Below, piece by piece: positions 1-5,899 of a stretch of DNA of 7,830 nucleotides. Each line of letters opens with the position of its first letter. Within the stretch, counting starts at the first letter, position 1. The stretch comes from Bacteroidaceae bacterium. Its GTDB lineage: Bacteria > Bacteroidota > Bacteroidia > Bacteroidales > Bacteroidaceae. The notes beneath the pieces are model-generated. The model was not told the DNA's origin. It was given only the letters and a program-made list of their open reading frames with translations, and made no database searches. The stretch is from NCBI GenBank assembly GCA_016302435.1, contig JAEDNQ010000108.1, positions 1-7,830 on the forward strand. The letters are read 5' to 3'. The translations under genes and the position numbers were made by a program.

Positions 1-2
1 CA

Positions 3-1148
3 GAAATTTCTACTGCTGAAGATGAAGACATTGCATCTGACACAGAGGAGCTATCTGTAGAAGATGATGTCTCAGAAGAAGAGGAGTTCATGGCCCGAAT
101 CAATAGTGTAGATGTCGACATGCAGGTGGAACAAGCCCAAGATGAGTTTTCTGCTATAGACATGCTCATCTCTACCCCCGAGAGCATAGATAACGTGCGC
201 CTTCTGGCAGAAGAAGCTCGCGCAAAAGCTGAAGCAGCCATAGAGGAGGCTCGAAAAGCCAATGCAGAGATGATAAGACTGCAGACCCTCCTTTCGCGAC
301 TCGAAAACAATGAGATGCCCGAGGCATATAGTCACTCTGAGGCAGGTGAATCAGCTCCTATTGTCGTTCCAGCTCCTCTTTCTTCGCTTGCCGATTCGTC
401 CTCTCTTCCATCATCTTCGCAGCTATCTTCTGGCGATGCACCCTCCGACGAACCTGATTCTTCATTATATCTCGCCGAATCATCCTCAGAAAGTTGCGAT
501 GCCTCTTTGTCTTCAGCCGAATTGTCCTCAGAAAGTTATGCTTCTTCTTTGTCGTCCGCAGAATCCACCTCGGAGGATGCTCCTCTTTCGTCATCCAATG
601 CCGATGCCCTTGATAGAGTGTTGAGCCGTCATGCTGAAGACGAGGAACGCCCAAGACGCAGAGTCAGCGGATGGGCAATCTTCGGGTATGTCACGGCCGC
701 ATCTGTCCTCATTGGAGTCATAGCCTATTTCTTGTATGGCACATTCAAGTCCATAGAAGCTGTGGAACACGTGGCAGGTGTCCAGACCGTCAAGCACCAG
801 CACGTCAAGCTGCAGTCTGTCAAACATCCAAAGCCTGACAAGAAGAAACCTGTCAAGCAGCAACAGCCAGTGAACCCTCATAAGGTCTCAGAAGCTGACT
901 CTTTGAAATCTGCTCCCGACTCATCGCGTCAGTCGGAATCTGCAGCGTCGTCCCCCACAGCCGTTGCAACCCAGCCTAAGCAGACTCCGTCACGCCCCAA
1001 GACCTACGTTATCAAGAAGGGAGAGACCCTTACTCTAATCTCGCGCCGTTTCTACGGAACCAAAGATTCTGTACGAGCCATCATCAGGGCAAACACATTC
1101 GCCAATCCTGATAATGTGCCCGTGGGAGCTGTCATCAAACTTCCTTAA
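3..1148 (+). CDS. LysM-domain single-pass membrane protein (5' end missing)
   Basis: No function is proven. The C-terminus (bases about 999-1145) is a LysM domain, with the hallmark YVIKKGETLTLISRRFYG and an N..NPDNVPVGAVIKLP end, so it probably binds peptidoglycan glycan chains in the periplasm. The first in-window ATG is at 90, but the frame is open without a stop from base 3 and those 29 codons are acidic and coding-like (EDEDIAS, EEEEF), so the real start is upstream. Numbered from that ATG, the protein has a charged Ala/Glu-rich helix likely to be a coiled coil (34-72), a Ser-rich repeat region (about 100-173), RPRRR (188-192) just before one membrane segment (about 195-217), a Lys/His/Pro/Gln linker (230-265), a Ser-rich spacer and LysM (304-352). 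Basic residues before the membrane segment predict N-inside, C-outside. The gene ends 295 bases before moxR and is probably a separate transcription unit. Some Bacteroidales proteins of this shape begin with an HU-like DNA-binding domain (recalled, not seen here). Confidence 0.85.
   Translation, partial: EISTAEDEDIASDTEELSVEDDVSEEEEFMARINSVDVDMQVEQAQDEFSAIDMLISTPESIDNVRLLAEEARAKAEAAIEEARKANAEMIRLQTLLSRLENNEMPEAYSHSEAGESAPIVVPAPLSSLADSSSLPSSSQLSSGDAPSDEPDSSLYLAESSSESCDASLSSAELSSESYASSLSSAESTSEDAPLSSSNADALDRVLSRHAEDEERPRRRVSGWAIFGYVTAASVLIGVIAYFLYGTFKSIEAVEHVAGVQTVKHQHVKLQSVKHPKPDKKKPVKQQQPVNPHKVSEADSLKSAPDSSRQSESAASSPTAVATQPKQTPSRPKTYVIKKGETLTLISRRFYGTKDSVRAIIRANTFANPDNVPVGAVIKLP
441..608 (+). 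repeat. 42-bp in-frame tandem repeat, four degenerate copies
   Basis: Four consecutive codon-phased 42-bp units (441-482, 483-524, 525-566, 567-608) encode 14-residue Ser/Glu/Asp-rich blocks: PSDEPDSSLYLAES, SSESCDASLSSAEL, SSESYASSLSSAES and TSEDAPLSSSNADA. Units two and three are the closest pair at both DNA and protein level; the outer two have diverged. A fifth, weaker unit may precede them (399-440, SSLPSSSQLSSGDA). The region lies on the predicted cytoplasmic side of the LysM protein and is probably a disordered acidic spacer. Copy number may vary between strains without breaking the frame. Confidence 0.75.
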
Positions 1149-1150
1149 AT

Positions 1151-1165
1151 AGTATCTTTGATACT
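1151..1165 (+). other. Perfect 6-bp hairpin after the LysM gene, containing a -7-like motif
   Basis: AGTATC-TTT-GATACT is a perfect 6-bp inverted repeat with a 3-base loop, beginning two bases after the LysM gene's TAA. It lacks a T-run on its 3' side and is AT-rich, so it is a weak candidate for an intrinsic terminator. The same bases contain TATCTTTG (1153-1160), an exact match to the Bacteroidales -7 consensus TAnnTTTG. No clear TTG -33 element is seen about 20 bases further upstream. It could therefore be a weak terminator, a promoter element or neither. Confidence 0.35.
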
Positions 1166-1210
1166 CATGATGGTTGCAATATGATTTAATTACTCTTAAA
1201 AATGCGCATT

Positions 1211-1251
1211 CAGTTATTCTTTTTACAATCTTTAAGATAAAAAATCAACTG
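1211..1251. repeat. AT-rich imperfect inverted repeat in the LysM-moxR spacer
   Basis: CAGTT (1211-1215) pairs with AACTG (1247-1251), and the inner arms continue with a T-run (ATTCTTTTTA) against an A-run (ATAAAAAATC), allowing one bulge and one mismatch. The centre is about 10-14 unpaired bases. A hairpin with an A/T-run stem could act as a bidirectional transcription terminator or an operator. It lies immediately upstream of the candidate -7 box at 1259-1266, so it would cover the -33 region of that promoter. No other function can be read from the sequence. Confidence 0.4.
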
Positions 1252-1258
1252 AATATTG

Positions 1259-1266
1259 TAATTTTG
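1259..1266 (+). promoter_or_regulatory. Candidate -7 box (TAATTTTG) for the bat operon
   Basis: TAATTTTG matches the TAnnTTTG -7 consensus used by the primary sigma factor of Bacteroidales. Transcription would start near 1270-1275, giving a moxR leader of about 170 bases. The upstream -33 region has only T-rich sequence (CTTTAAG at 1230-1236) and no well-spaced TTG, so this is a half-match. The alternative box is TATCTTTG at 1153-1160. No comparable TAnnTTTG motif was found in the shorter spacers further down, which supports one shared promoter in this spacer for the whole operon. Confidence 0.4.
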
Positions 1267-1443
1267 TGCTCGATAAGTTGACAACAGCTTCCTCTGCCCT
1301 ACAGCCACATAGATGCGCTACCCCCGCACCTGTAGCTTGTTCGTGGAGAGTCAAAGCACACTGTCATGCAGAAATCAACCATACAAACATATACATTTGA
1401 GACACCATAACGATTAAACATCACACATACATTATTAATATAT
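1267..1443 (+). other. Untranslated leader region upstream of moxR
   Basis: No protein or RNA gene is recognised here. If transcription starts near 1270 this is the operon's 5' leader. It contains CTACAG (1299-1304) able to pair with CTGTAG (1330-1335), or alternatively GCTAC (1317-1321) with GTAGC (1332-1336); the two pairings are mutually exclusive but both short. The last 60 bases are A/T/C-rich with very few G, ending in an AT-rich stretch directly before the moxR ATG with no Shine-Dalgarno motif, as is usual in Bacteroidetes. A minus-strand reading frame across this spacer has no coding character. Confidence 0.35.
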
Positions 1444-2439
1444 ATGGCAGAATCAGTAGATATCCGCGCACTGAATGAGCGGATAGAGCGACACAGCTCG
1501 TTTGTGACAAACATCATTGCTGGTATGGATCAGGCAATCATCGGTCAGAAGCATCTTGTCGAGTCTTTGCTTCTCGGCTTGCTCTCCGATGGTCATGTGC
1601 TCCTTGAGGGAGTGCCTGGTCTTGCCAAGACAAAAGCTATCAAGACCCTTGCATCGCTCATCGATGCACAGTTCAGCCGCATACAGTTCACCCCCGACCT
1701 CCTTCCAGCCGATGTCATAGGTACAATGATATACAGCCAGAAGGACGGAGAGTTCAAGTCAAAGAAAGGTCCTATCTTTGCCAACTTCATCTTGGCTGAC
1801 GAAATCAACCGCGCCCCTGCCAAGGTGCAGTCAGCCCTTCTCGAGGCCATGCAGGAGCGCCAAGTGACCATCTCTACCAACACCTTCGAGCTCCCAAAGC
1901 CATTCCTCGTCCTCGCTACCCAGAACCCCATAGAGCAGGAAGGCACATACCCACTGCCAGAGGCACAGGTGGACCGTTTCATGCTCAAGGTCGTCATAGA
2001 CTATCCTAAGCTCGATGAGGAGAAGCGCATCATCCGCCAAAACATATCAGGCGAAAAGCAAGTCATTCGCCCCATCATGACCACTGCCGAGATAGAAGAA
2101 GCTCGTCAAGTGGTAAGAGAGGTATATCTCGACGAGAAAATCGAACAGTACATCGCTGACATCGTCTTCGCAACACGTTACCCCGAGAAGTATAACCTCA
2201 AAGACCTCAAAGGTCTCGTAGGCTTCGGAGGCTCACCACGTGCCTCCATCAATCTTGCTCTCGCGGCCCGTTCGTATGCCTTCATCAAACACCGCGGCTA
2301 TGTCATCCCCGAAGACGTGAGAGCCGTAGCTCAGGATGTCATGCGTCATCGCATAGGACTCACCTACGAGGCAGAGGCAAGCAACGTCACAGCAGAAGAA
2401 ATCATCAGCAAGATACTCAATAAGGTGGAAGTGCCATAA
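1444..2439 (+). CDS. moxR: MoxR-family AAA+ ATPase
   Basis: A cytoplasmic MoxR-class AAA+ ATPase of 331 residues, the usual length for the family. Visible motifs are an IIGQ element (32-35), Walker A GVPGLAKTK (56-64, K62/T63), Walker B ILADEINRAP (116-125, D119/E120), sensor-1 LATQNP (157-162), the MoxR signature GTYPLPEAQVDRF (167-179) and a GGSPRAS element (262-268) bearing the sensor-2 Arg. It has no signal peptide or membrane segment. MoxR proteins hydrolyse ATP as chaperone-like oligomers acting on VWA/MIDAS proteins, and here the next genes encode DUF58, BatA and BatB, the likely partners. The ATG at 1444 is the first in-frame start and gives a normal N-terminus; there is no Shine-Dalgarno sequence. 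It is probably the first gene of the operon, followed by a 148-base spacer. The family call is very secure; the client is inferred. Confidence 0.95.
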   Translation: MAESVDIRALNERIERHSSFVTNIIAGMDQAIIGQKHLVESLLLGLLSDGHVLLEGVPGLAKTKAIKTLASLIDAQFSRIQFTPDLLPADVIGTMIYSQKDGEFKSKKGPIFANFILADEINRAPAKVQSALLEAMQERQVTISTNTFELPKPFLVLATQNPIEQEGTYPLPEAQVDRFMLKVVIDYPKLDEEKRIIRQNISGEKQVIRPIMTTAEIEEARQVVREVYLDEKIEQYIADIVFATRYPEKYNLKDLKGLVGFGGSPRASINLALAARSYAFIKHRGYVIPEDVRAVAQDVMRHRIGLTYEAEASNVTAEEIISKILNKVEVP

Positions 2440-2485
2440 GGCATCTCCACCTCCTTGCCATGTAGCCATCGGCATGAAAAGAACC

Positions 2486-2541
2486 GACGTTTTCTCCCCC
2501 ATCAAAGCTGATATATAGAACCTATCCTTAAAGAAAACGTC
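2486..2541 (+). repeat. 10-bp perfect inverted repeat in the moxR-DUF58 spacer
   Basis: GACGTTTTCT (2486-2495) and AGAAAACGTC (2532-2541) are exact reverse complements separated by 36 bases. In the mRNA they could form a 10-bp stem with a large loop, ending 46 bases before the DUF58 start. No T-run follows, so it does not look like an intrinsic terminator. It could be an RNA-processing or stabilising structure that separates moxR expression from the downstream genes, or a protein-binding site. The rest of the 148-base spacer shows no gene and no TAnnTTTG motif. Confidence 0.5.
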
Positions 2542-2587
2542 TGCATTTATTCTAACAAACAATACCACAATCATCCCCTTCCTCTCG

Positions 2588-3457
2588 ATGGAAACAGAAG
2601 AGCTAATACAGAAAGTACGAAAGATTGAGATAAAGACCAAGGGACTCTCCAGCAACATCTTCGCCGGCGAATACCACTCAGCCTTCAAGGGCCGAGGCAT
2701 GGCATTCAGCGAAGTCAGGGAGTACCAGTATGGCGACGACGTGCGCGACATCGACTGGAATGTCACAGCCCGTTTGGGCAAGCCATACGTCAAGGTCTTT
2801 GAAGAGGAGCGCGAACTGACCGTCATGCTCCTCGTGGACGTATCGGGCTCACTCGACTTTGGTACACAGACTCAGACAAAGAGGCAGCTGCTCACAGAGA
2901 TAGCCGCCACCCTCGCTTTCTCCGCCATCCAAAACAACGACAAGATAGGCGTCATCTTCTTCTCCGACAAGATAGAGAAGTTCATACCACCCAAGAAAGG
3001 TCGCAAGCACATATTGTTCATCATCCGCGAACTCCTCGGCTTCACTCCCGAGAGCAACAGCACAGATATAGGCCAAGCTGTAGAGTTCATGACCAATGCC
3101 ATCAAGAAGCGCTGCACCGTCTTCCTGCTCAGCGACTTCATCGACAGCCGCGACTACACAAACCAGCTGACCGTGGCGAACCGCCGCCACGACCTTGTGG
3201 CTCTGCAGATATACGACCGCCGCATGGTCGAGCTGCCCGACGTGGGCATCATCAACATGCTCGACGCCGAGACAGGCCGCACCACCTTCATCGACACATC
3301 CTCACGCTCTGTGCGCCAAGCGCACCACGAATGGTGGATACATCATCAGTCCCTCCTCCGCGACGCTTTCACCAAGTCCAATGTCGACAACGCATCCATC
3401 CGGACCGACGAAGACTATGTTCGCGCGCTGATGAACCTCTTCCGACGCAGGTCATAG
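2588..3457 (+). CDS. DUF58 domain protein (VWA-like, MoxR partner)
   Basis: A soluble 289-residue DUF58 protein. The DUF58 signature runs over residues 36-71 (GRGMAFSEVREYQYGDD, then VRDIDWNVTARLGKPYVK), followed by a VWA-like fold starting LLVDVSGSLDFG, with an intact DxSxS metal-binding (MIDAS) motif at D84-S88. A further acidic position is in FLLSDFID (D183). There is no signal peptide or membrane segment, so it should act in the cytoplasm. DUF58 genes commonly sit directly after moxR, and their products are thought to be MoxR clients or adaptors; the reaction is unknown. The ATG at 2588 leaves a short charged N-terminus typical of the family. The C-terminus ends in FRRRS and is basic. The spacer before it (148 bases) holds an inverted repeat; the one after it is 60 bases of C/A-rich sequence. 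The domain call is secure and the role is inferred. Confidence 0.92.
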   Translation: METEELIQKVRKIEIKTKGLSSNIFAGEYHSAFKGRGMAFSEVREYQYGDDVRDIDWNVTARLGKPYVKVFEEERELTVMLLVDVSGSLDFGTQTQTKRQLLTEIAATLAFSAIQNNDKIGVIFFSDKIEKFIPPKKGRKHILFIIRELLGFTPESNSTDIGQAVEFMTNAIKKRCTVFLLSDFIDSRDYTNQLTVANRRHDLVALQIYDRRMVELPDVGIINMLDAETGRTTFIDTSSRSVRQAHHEWWIHHQSLLRDAFTKSNVDNASIRTDEDYVRALMNLFRRRS

Positions 3458-3517
3458 CCCCTGCATCCCCCTACCCACATCCACTCGCCACACAGAGCAA
3501 CAACCCATCATGCCATT

Positions 3518-4606
3518 ATGATCAAACACACAACCATCAAGACACTCATAACCCTCATCCTGACAGTCCTCACCCTCACAGCTGCTAAAGCCCAAGTCAC
3601 CGTCGATGCCCGACTCGACTCAGCTGCCATCTTCATCGGACAGCGCATAGGCATGACCCTCGAGGTGAGTGCCGACCGCAGCAAAGATGTCATCCTGCCA
3701 CAGTGGGACTCCCTGCAGCAGGTGGCTCCAGGACTCGAATTTGTCAGAGCCGAAAAGACCGACACCAGTTCCCTCGACGACGACAAGCGAATGCTGCTCC
3801 GTCGCCGCTACTATTTCACGGCCTTCGACTCTGCTCTCATACTCATACCCGAATTGGAAGTCAAGGTGGACAGCAAGGCCTACAGATCCAAACCTCTCGC
3901 CCTCAAGGTCGTCACCTTCGACATCGACACCCTCCACACCGACAGCATCTATCCCATAAAGCCAGAACTCGCTCCTCCCTTCGAGTGGGCAGAGTGGAAC
4001 GTCGTCATTTGCTTCTCCCTCATCTCCCTGGCCATCATCGGCCTGCTCATTTACGTCATCTACCGACTCAAGACCAACAAACCCATCATCCGCCGCATCC
4101 GCAACAAGAAGCCTGTAGCCCCCCACAAGGCGGCCATGGAAAAGATAGAGCACATAAAGGAAGAGAAGATATGGCAGAGCGAAGACTCCAAGGAGTACTA
4201 CACCATGCTCACTGACACTCTCCGCCAGTATATCAAGGAGCGCTATGGTTTCAATGCTCTTGAGATGACATCGTACGAGATAATCCAAAAACTGCAGGAA
4301 GTGAACGACGAAGATGCCATCTCCGAGCTTCGCGAACTCTTCCAGACAGCCGACCTCGTCAAGTTTGCCAAATACGTCACCCTCATCAACGAAAACGACC
4401 GCAACCTCGTCAGTGCTATAGAGTACATCAACCAGACCAAACAAGAGGAACCCGAGCAGAAGCCACAGCCGGAAGTCATCATCGTCGAAGAACACCGCTC
4501 CAAGGTCGCCAAGCGAGTGCTTCTTATCAGCGTCGTTGTCACCAGCATGGTGCTCCTCGCCATCCTCGCTTATGTGGGCTACAGAGTCTACATGCTGACG
4601 CTGTAG
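3518..4606 (+). CDS. BatD-like exported membrane protein of the bat operon
   Basis: A 362-residue protein whose biochemical role is not known. Residues 1-25 are a signal peptide ending AKA|Q. Residues 26-155 form a beta-rich periplasmic region (VTVDARLDSAAIFIGQRIGM) resembling the start of BatD-type Ig-like domains. A membrane segment follows (about 161-183, after PPFEWAEW), then a basic loop and a helical cytoplasmic region (200-330) with the YYTMLTDTLRQYIKERYG motif common in DUF4381/BatD-like tails, and a second membrane segment (335-357) close to the C-terminus. The protein thus spans the inner membrane twice and could pass a signal from the cytoplasmic MoxR/DUF58 pair to periplasmic Bat proteins (inference). 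It sits where B. fragilis-type bat operons carry an unnamed gene between DUF58 and batA, so it is probably not batD itself, which normally follows batC. The ATG at 3518 is chosen because it gives a full signal peptide; there is no Shine-Dalgarno sequence. Confidence 0.8.
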   Translation: MIKHTTIKTLITLILTVLTLTAAKAQVTVDARLDSAAIFIGQRIGMTLEVSADRSKDVILPQWDSLQQVAPGLEFVRAEKTDTSSLDDDKRMLLRRRYYFTAFDSALILIPELEVKVDSKAYRSKPLALKVVTFDIDTLHTDSIYPIKPELAPPFEWAEWNVVICFSLISLAIIGLLIYVIYRLKTNKPIIRRIRNKKPVAPHKAAMEKIEHIKEEKIWQSEDSKEYYTMLTDTLRQYIKERYGFNALEMTSYEIIQKLQEVNDEDAISELRELFQTADLVKFAKYVTLINENDRNLVSAIEYINQTKQEEPEQKPQPEVIIVEEHRSKVAKRVLLISVVVTSMVLLAILAYVGYRVYMLTL

Positions 4607-4621
4607 AGTCTATAGCCATTT

Positions 4622-4765
4622 AGGAACGTTAAGAACGAGAAGGACGTTAATAACGTTAGGAACGATAATAACGCAAATAACGTTAAGAACGATAATAACG
4701 CCAATAACGTTAAGAACGCCAATAACGTTAATAACGCAAACACCGTTAATAACGCAAATAACGCT
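4622..4765 (+). repeat. 9-bp tandem repeat array, 16 phased units, between BatD-like gene and batA
   Basis: Sixteen consecutive 9-bp units without any indel fill 144 of the 202 bases between the two genes. The consensus is AATAACGTT. The central AACG of each unit is kept in 14 of 16 copies (the others have GACG and ACCG), while positions 3, 8 and 9 vary (T/G/C at 3; TT, CA, CC, CT, AT or AG at 8-9). Because AACGTT is self-complementary, many alternative local hairpins are possible. The array is bracketed by an identical CTATAGCC at 4610-4617 and 4764-4771, the second overlapping the last two array bases. No T-run terminator and no TAnnTTTG promoter box is visible. All three minus-strand shadows are simple periodic sequence, not genes. 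Confidence 0.95.
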
Positions 4766-4808
4766 ATAGCCCCAATCAAAAACCAACATCACTAAAATTT
4801 CTCTCTCA

Positions 4809-5798
4809 ATGGAATTCAAGAACCCCTTGTTCTTTCTTTTGCTCATCGGCCTCGTCCCCTACATTGTATGGTACGTGATGAAATACAAGCAGAGCTTGCC
4901 TTCGCTAAAGGTGCCCGACGCCACCAAATATGCCTGTGTGCCTAAGAGCTTCAGGATCTATCTGCTCCATGTGCCCTTTGCGCTGAGGCTACTCCTGCTT
5001 GCGCTCGTCGTTTGTGTGCTCGCACGTCCTCAGAGCAAACATTCGTGGAATGACACAGATGTTGAAGGCATCGACATCATGCTGGCTGTTGACGTCTCCA
5101 CCTCCATGCTCGCCCAGGACTTCAAACCCAACCGAGTAGAGGCCCTGAAGTCGATAGCACAGAAGTTCATAGAGAAACGCCCCAACGACAATATCGGCCT
5201 CTCCATGTTTGCAGGCGAAGCCTACACCCAGTGCCCCCTCACTACCGACCATGCCGTCCTCATGAGCCTCTACAACAACGCTGACTGCAACATGGCCATG
5301 CGCGGCATCATTGACGACGGCACAGCCATAGGCGACGGCATAATGAACGCTATCCTTCGCCTCAAAGACAGCGAGGCAAAGTCAAAGGTCATCATCCTTC
5401 TTACCGATGGAGTTAACAACAGCGGAAACATCTCTCCCCTCACAGCAGCCGAGATAGCGCGCAAATACGGCATACGCATCTATACCATAGGCATCGGTCG
5501 CAACGGCATGGCACCATATCCCCTCCCTACAGGCGGCACAGCCATGATGCCAGTGGAGATAGACGAGGGCACCATGACACAAATCTCCTCCAAGACAGGC
5601 GGACGCTACTTCCGCGCCCAGAAAAACGAAGAGCTCGATGCCGTCTATCAGGACATCGACAAGATGGAGCGCACAAAGTTCAATGTCAAGCAATACAGCC
5701 GTCGCAACGAACTCTACGCCCCCTTTGCCCTTGCCGCCATGCTCATCCTCCTGCTGGAGATAATCCTCCGCACTGTAGTGCTCAAGCGACTGCCATGA
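4809..5798 (+). CDS. batA: BatA, membrane-anchored VWA-domain aerotolerance protein
   Basis: An inner-membrane protein of 329 residues, the usual BatA length. Its N-terminal aerotolerance-regulator region has two membrane segments (about 5-24 and 55-73) ending in the conserved LARPQ. A VWA domain (about 87-285) follows, with intact metal-binding motifs: DVSTSM (95-100), the Thr loop DDGTAIGDG (169-177) and LLTDGVNNSG (197-206). A third membrane segment lies at about 302-324 (FALAAMLILLLEIILRTVVL). BatA and BatB are encoded as neighbours and probably act as a pair with MoxR; disruption of the bat operon in B. fragilis reduced aerotolerance. The ATG at 4809 has no Shine-Dalgarno sequence; the preceding bases are AT- and pyrimidine-rich. 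It is separated from the upstream gene by the 9-bp repeat array and from batB by 101 bases. The assignment as BatA rather than BatB rests on gene order and the TDGVNNSG/GIGRNG segment. Confidence 0.93.
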   Translation: MEFKNPLFFLLLIGLVPYIVWYVMKYKQSLPSLKVPDATKYACVPKSFRIYLLHVPFALRLLLLALVVCVLARPQSKHSWNDTDVEGIDIMLAVDVSTSMLAQDFKPNRVEALKSIAQKFIEKRPNDNIGLSMFAGEAYTQCPLTTDHAVLMSLYNNADCNMAMRGIIDDGTAIGDGIMNAILRLKDSEAKSKVIILLTDGVNNSGNISPLTAAEIARKYGIRIYTIGIGRNGMAPYPLPTGGTAMMPVEIDEGTMTQISSKTGGRYFRAQKNEELDAVYQDIDKMERTKFNVKQYSRRNELYAPFALAAMLILLLEIILRTVVLKRLP

Positions 5799-5899
5799 CA
5801 TAAAGGCAAGTTAGACAGAATTGTAATTAATAGCCCCCTACCTTATGCTTATCCACACTTCGCCCCACACAGATTCTTCCACCCACATACATATACACC

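Noticed and set aside
1299..1517. Minus-strand ORF of 72 residues across the LysM-moxR spacer
   Set aside because: It overlaps the moxR start, has a Cys/Val/Tyr-rich sequence with no recognisable domain, and is better explained as chance in the AT-rich spacer.
2474..2518. 14-codon ORF in the moxR-DUF58 spacer
   Set aside because: It is short, far from the DUF58 start and overlaps the inverted repeat; nothing beyond an open frame supports translation.
3620..4495. Long minus-strand ORF (291 residues) opposite the BatD-like gene
   Set aside because: The + strand frame has a signal peptide, membrane segments and a family motif. The reverse frame is a by-product of high-GC codon usage without stops.
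4622..4765. CRISPR array
   Set aside because: The units are 9 bp and contiguous with no spacers between them, so this is a simple tandem repeat.
4588..4846. Minus-strand ORFs of Leu/Thr- or Val/Ile/Asn-rich composition over the repeat array
   Set aside because: Their sequences are only the 9-bp period read as three-residue repeats. Their apparent hydrophobicity is an artefact of the array and they overlap flanking genes.
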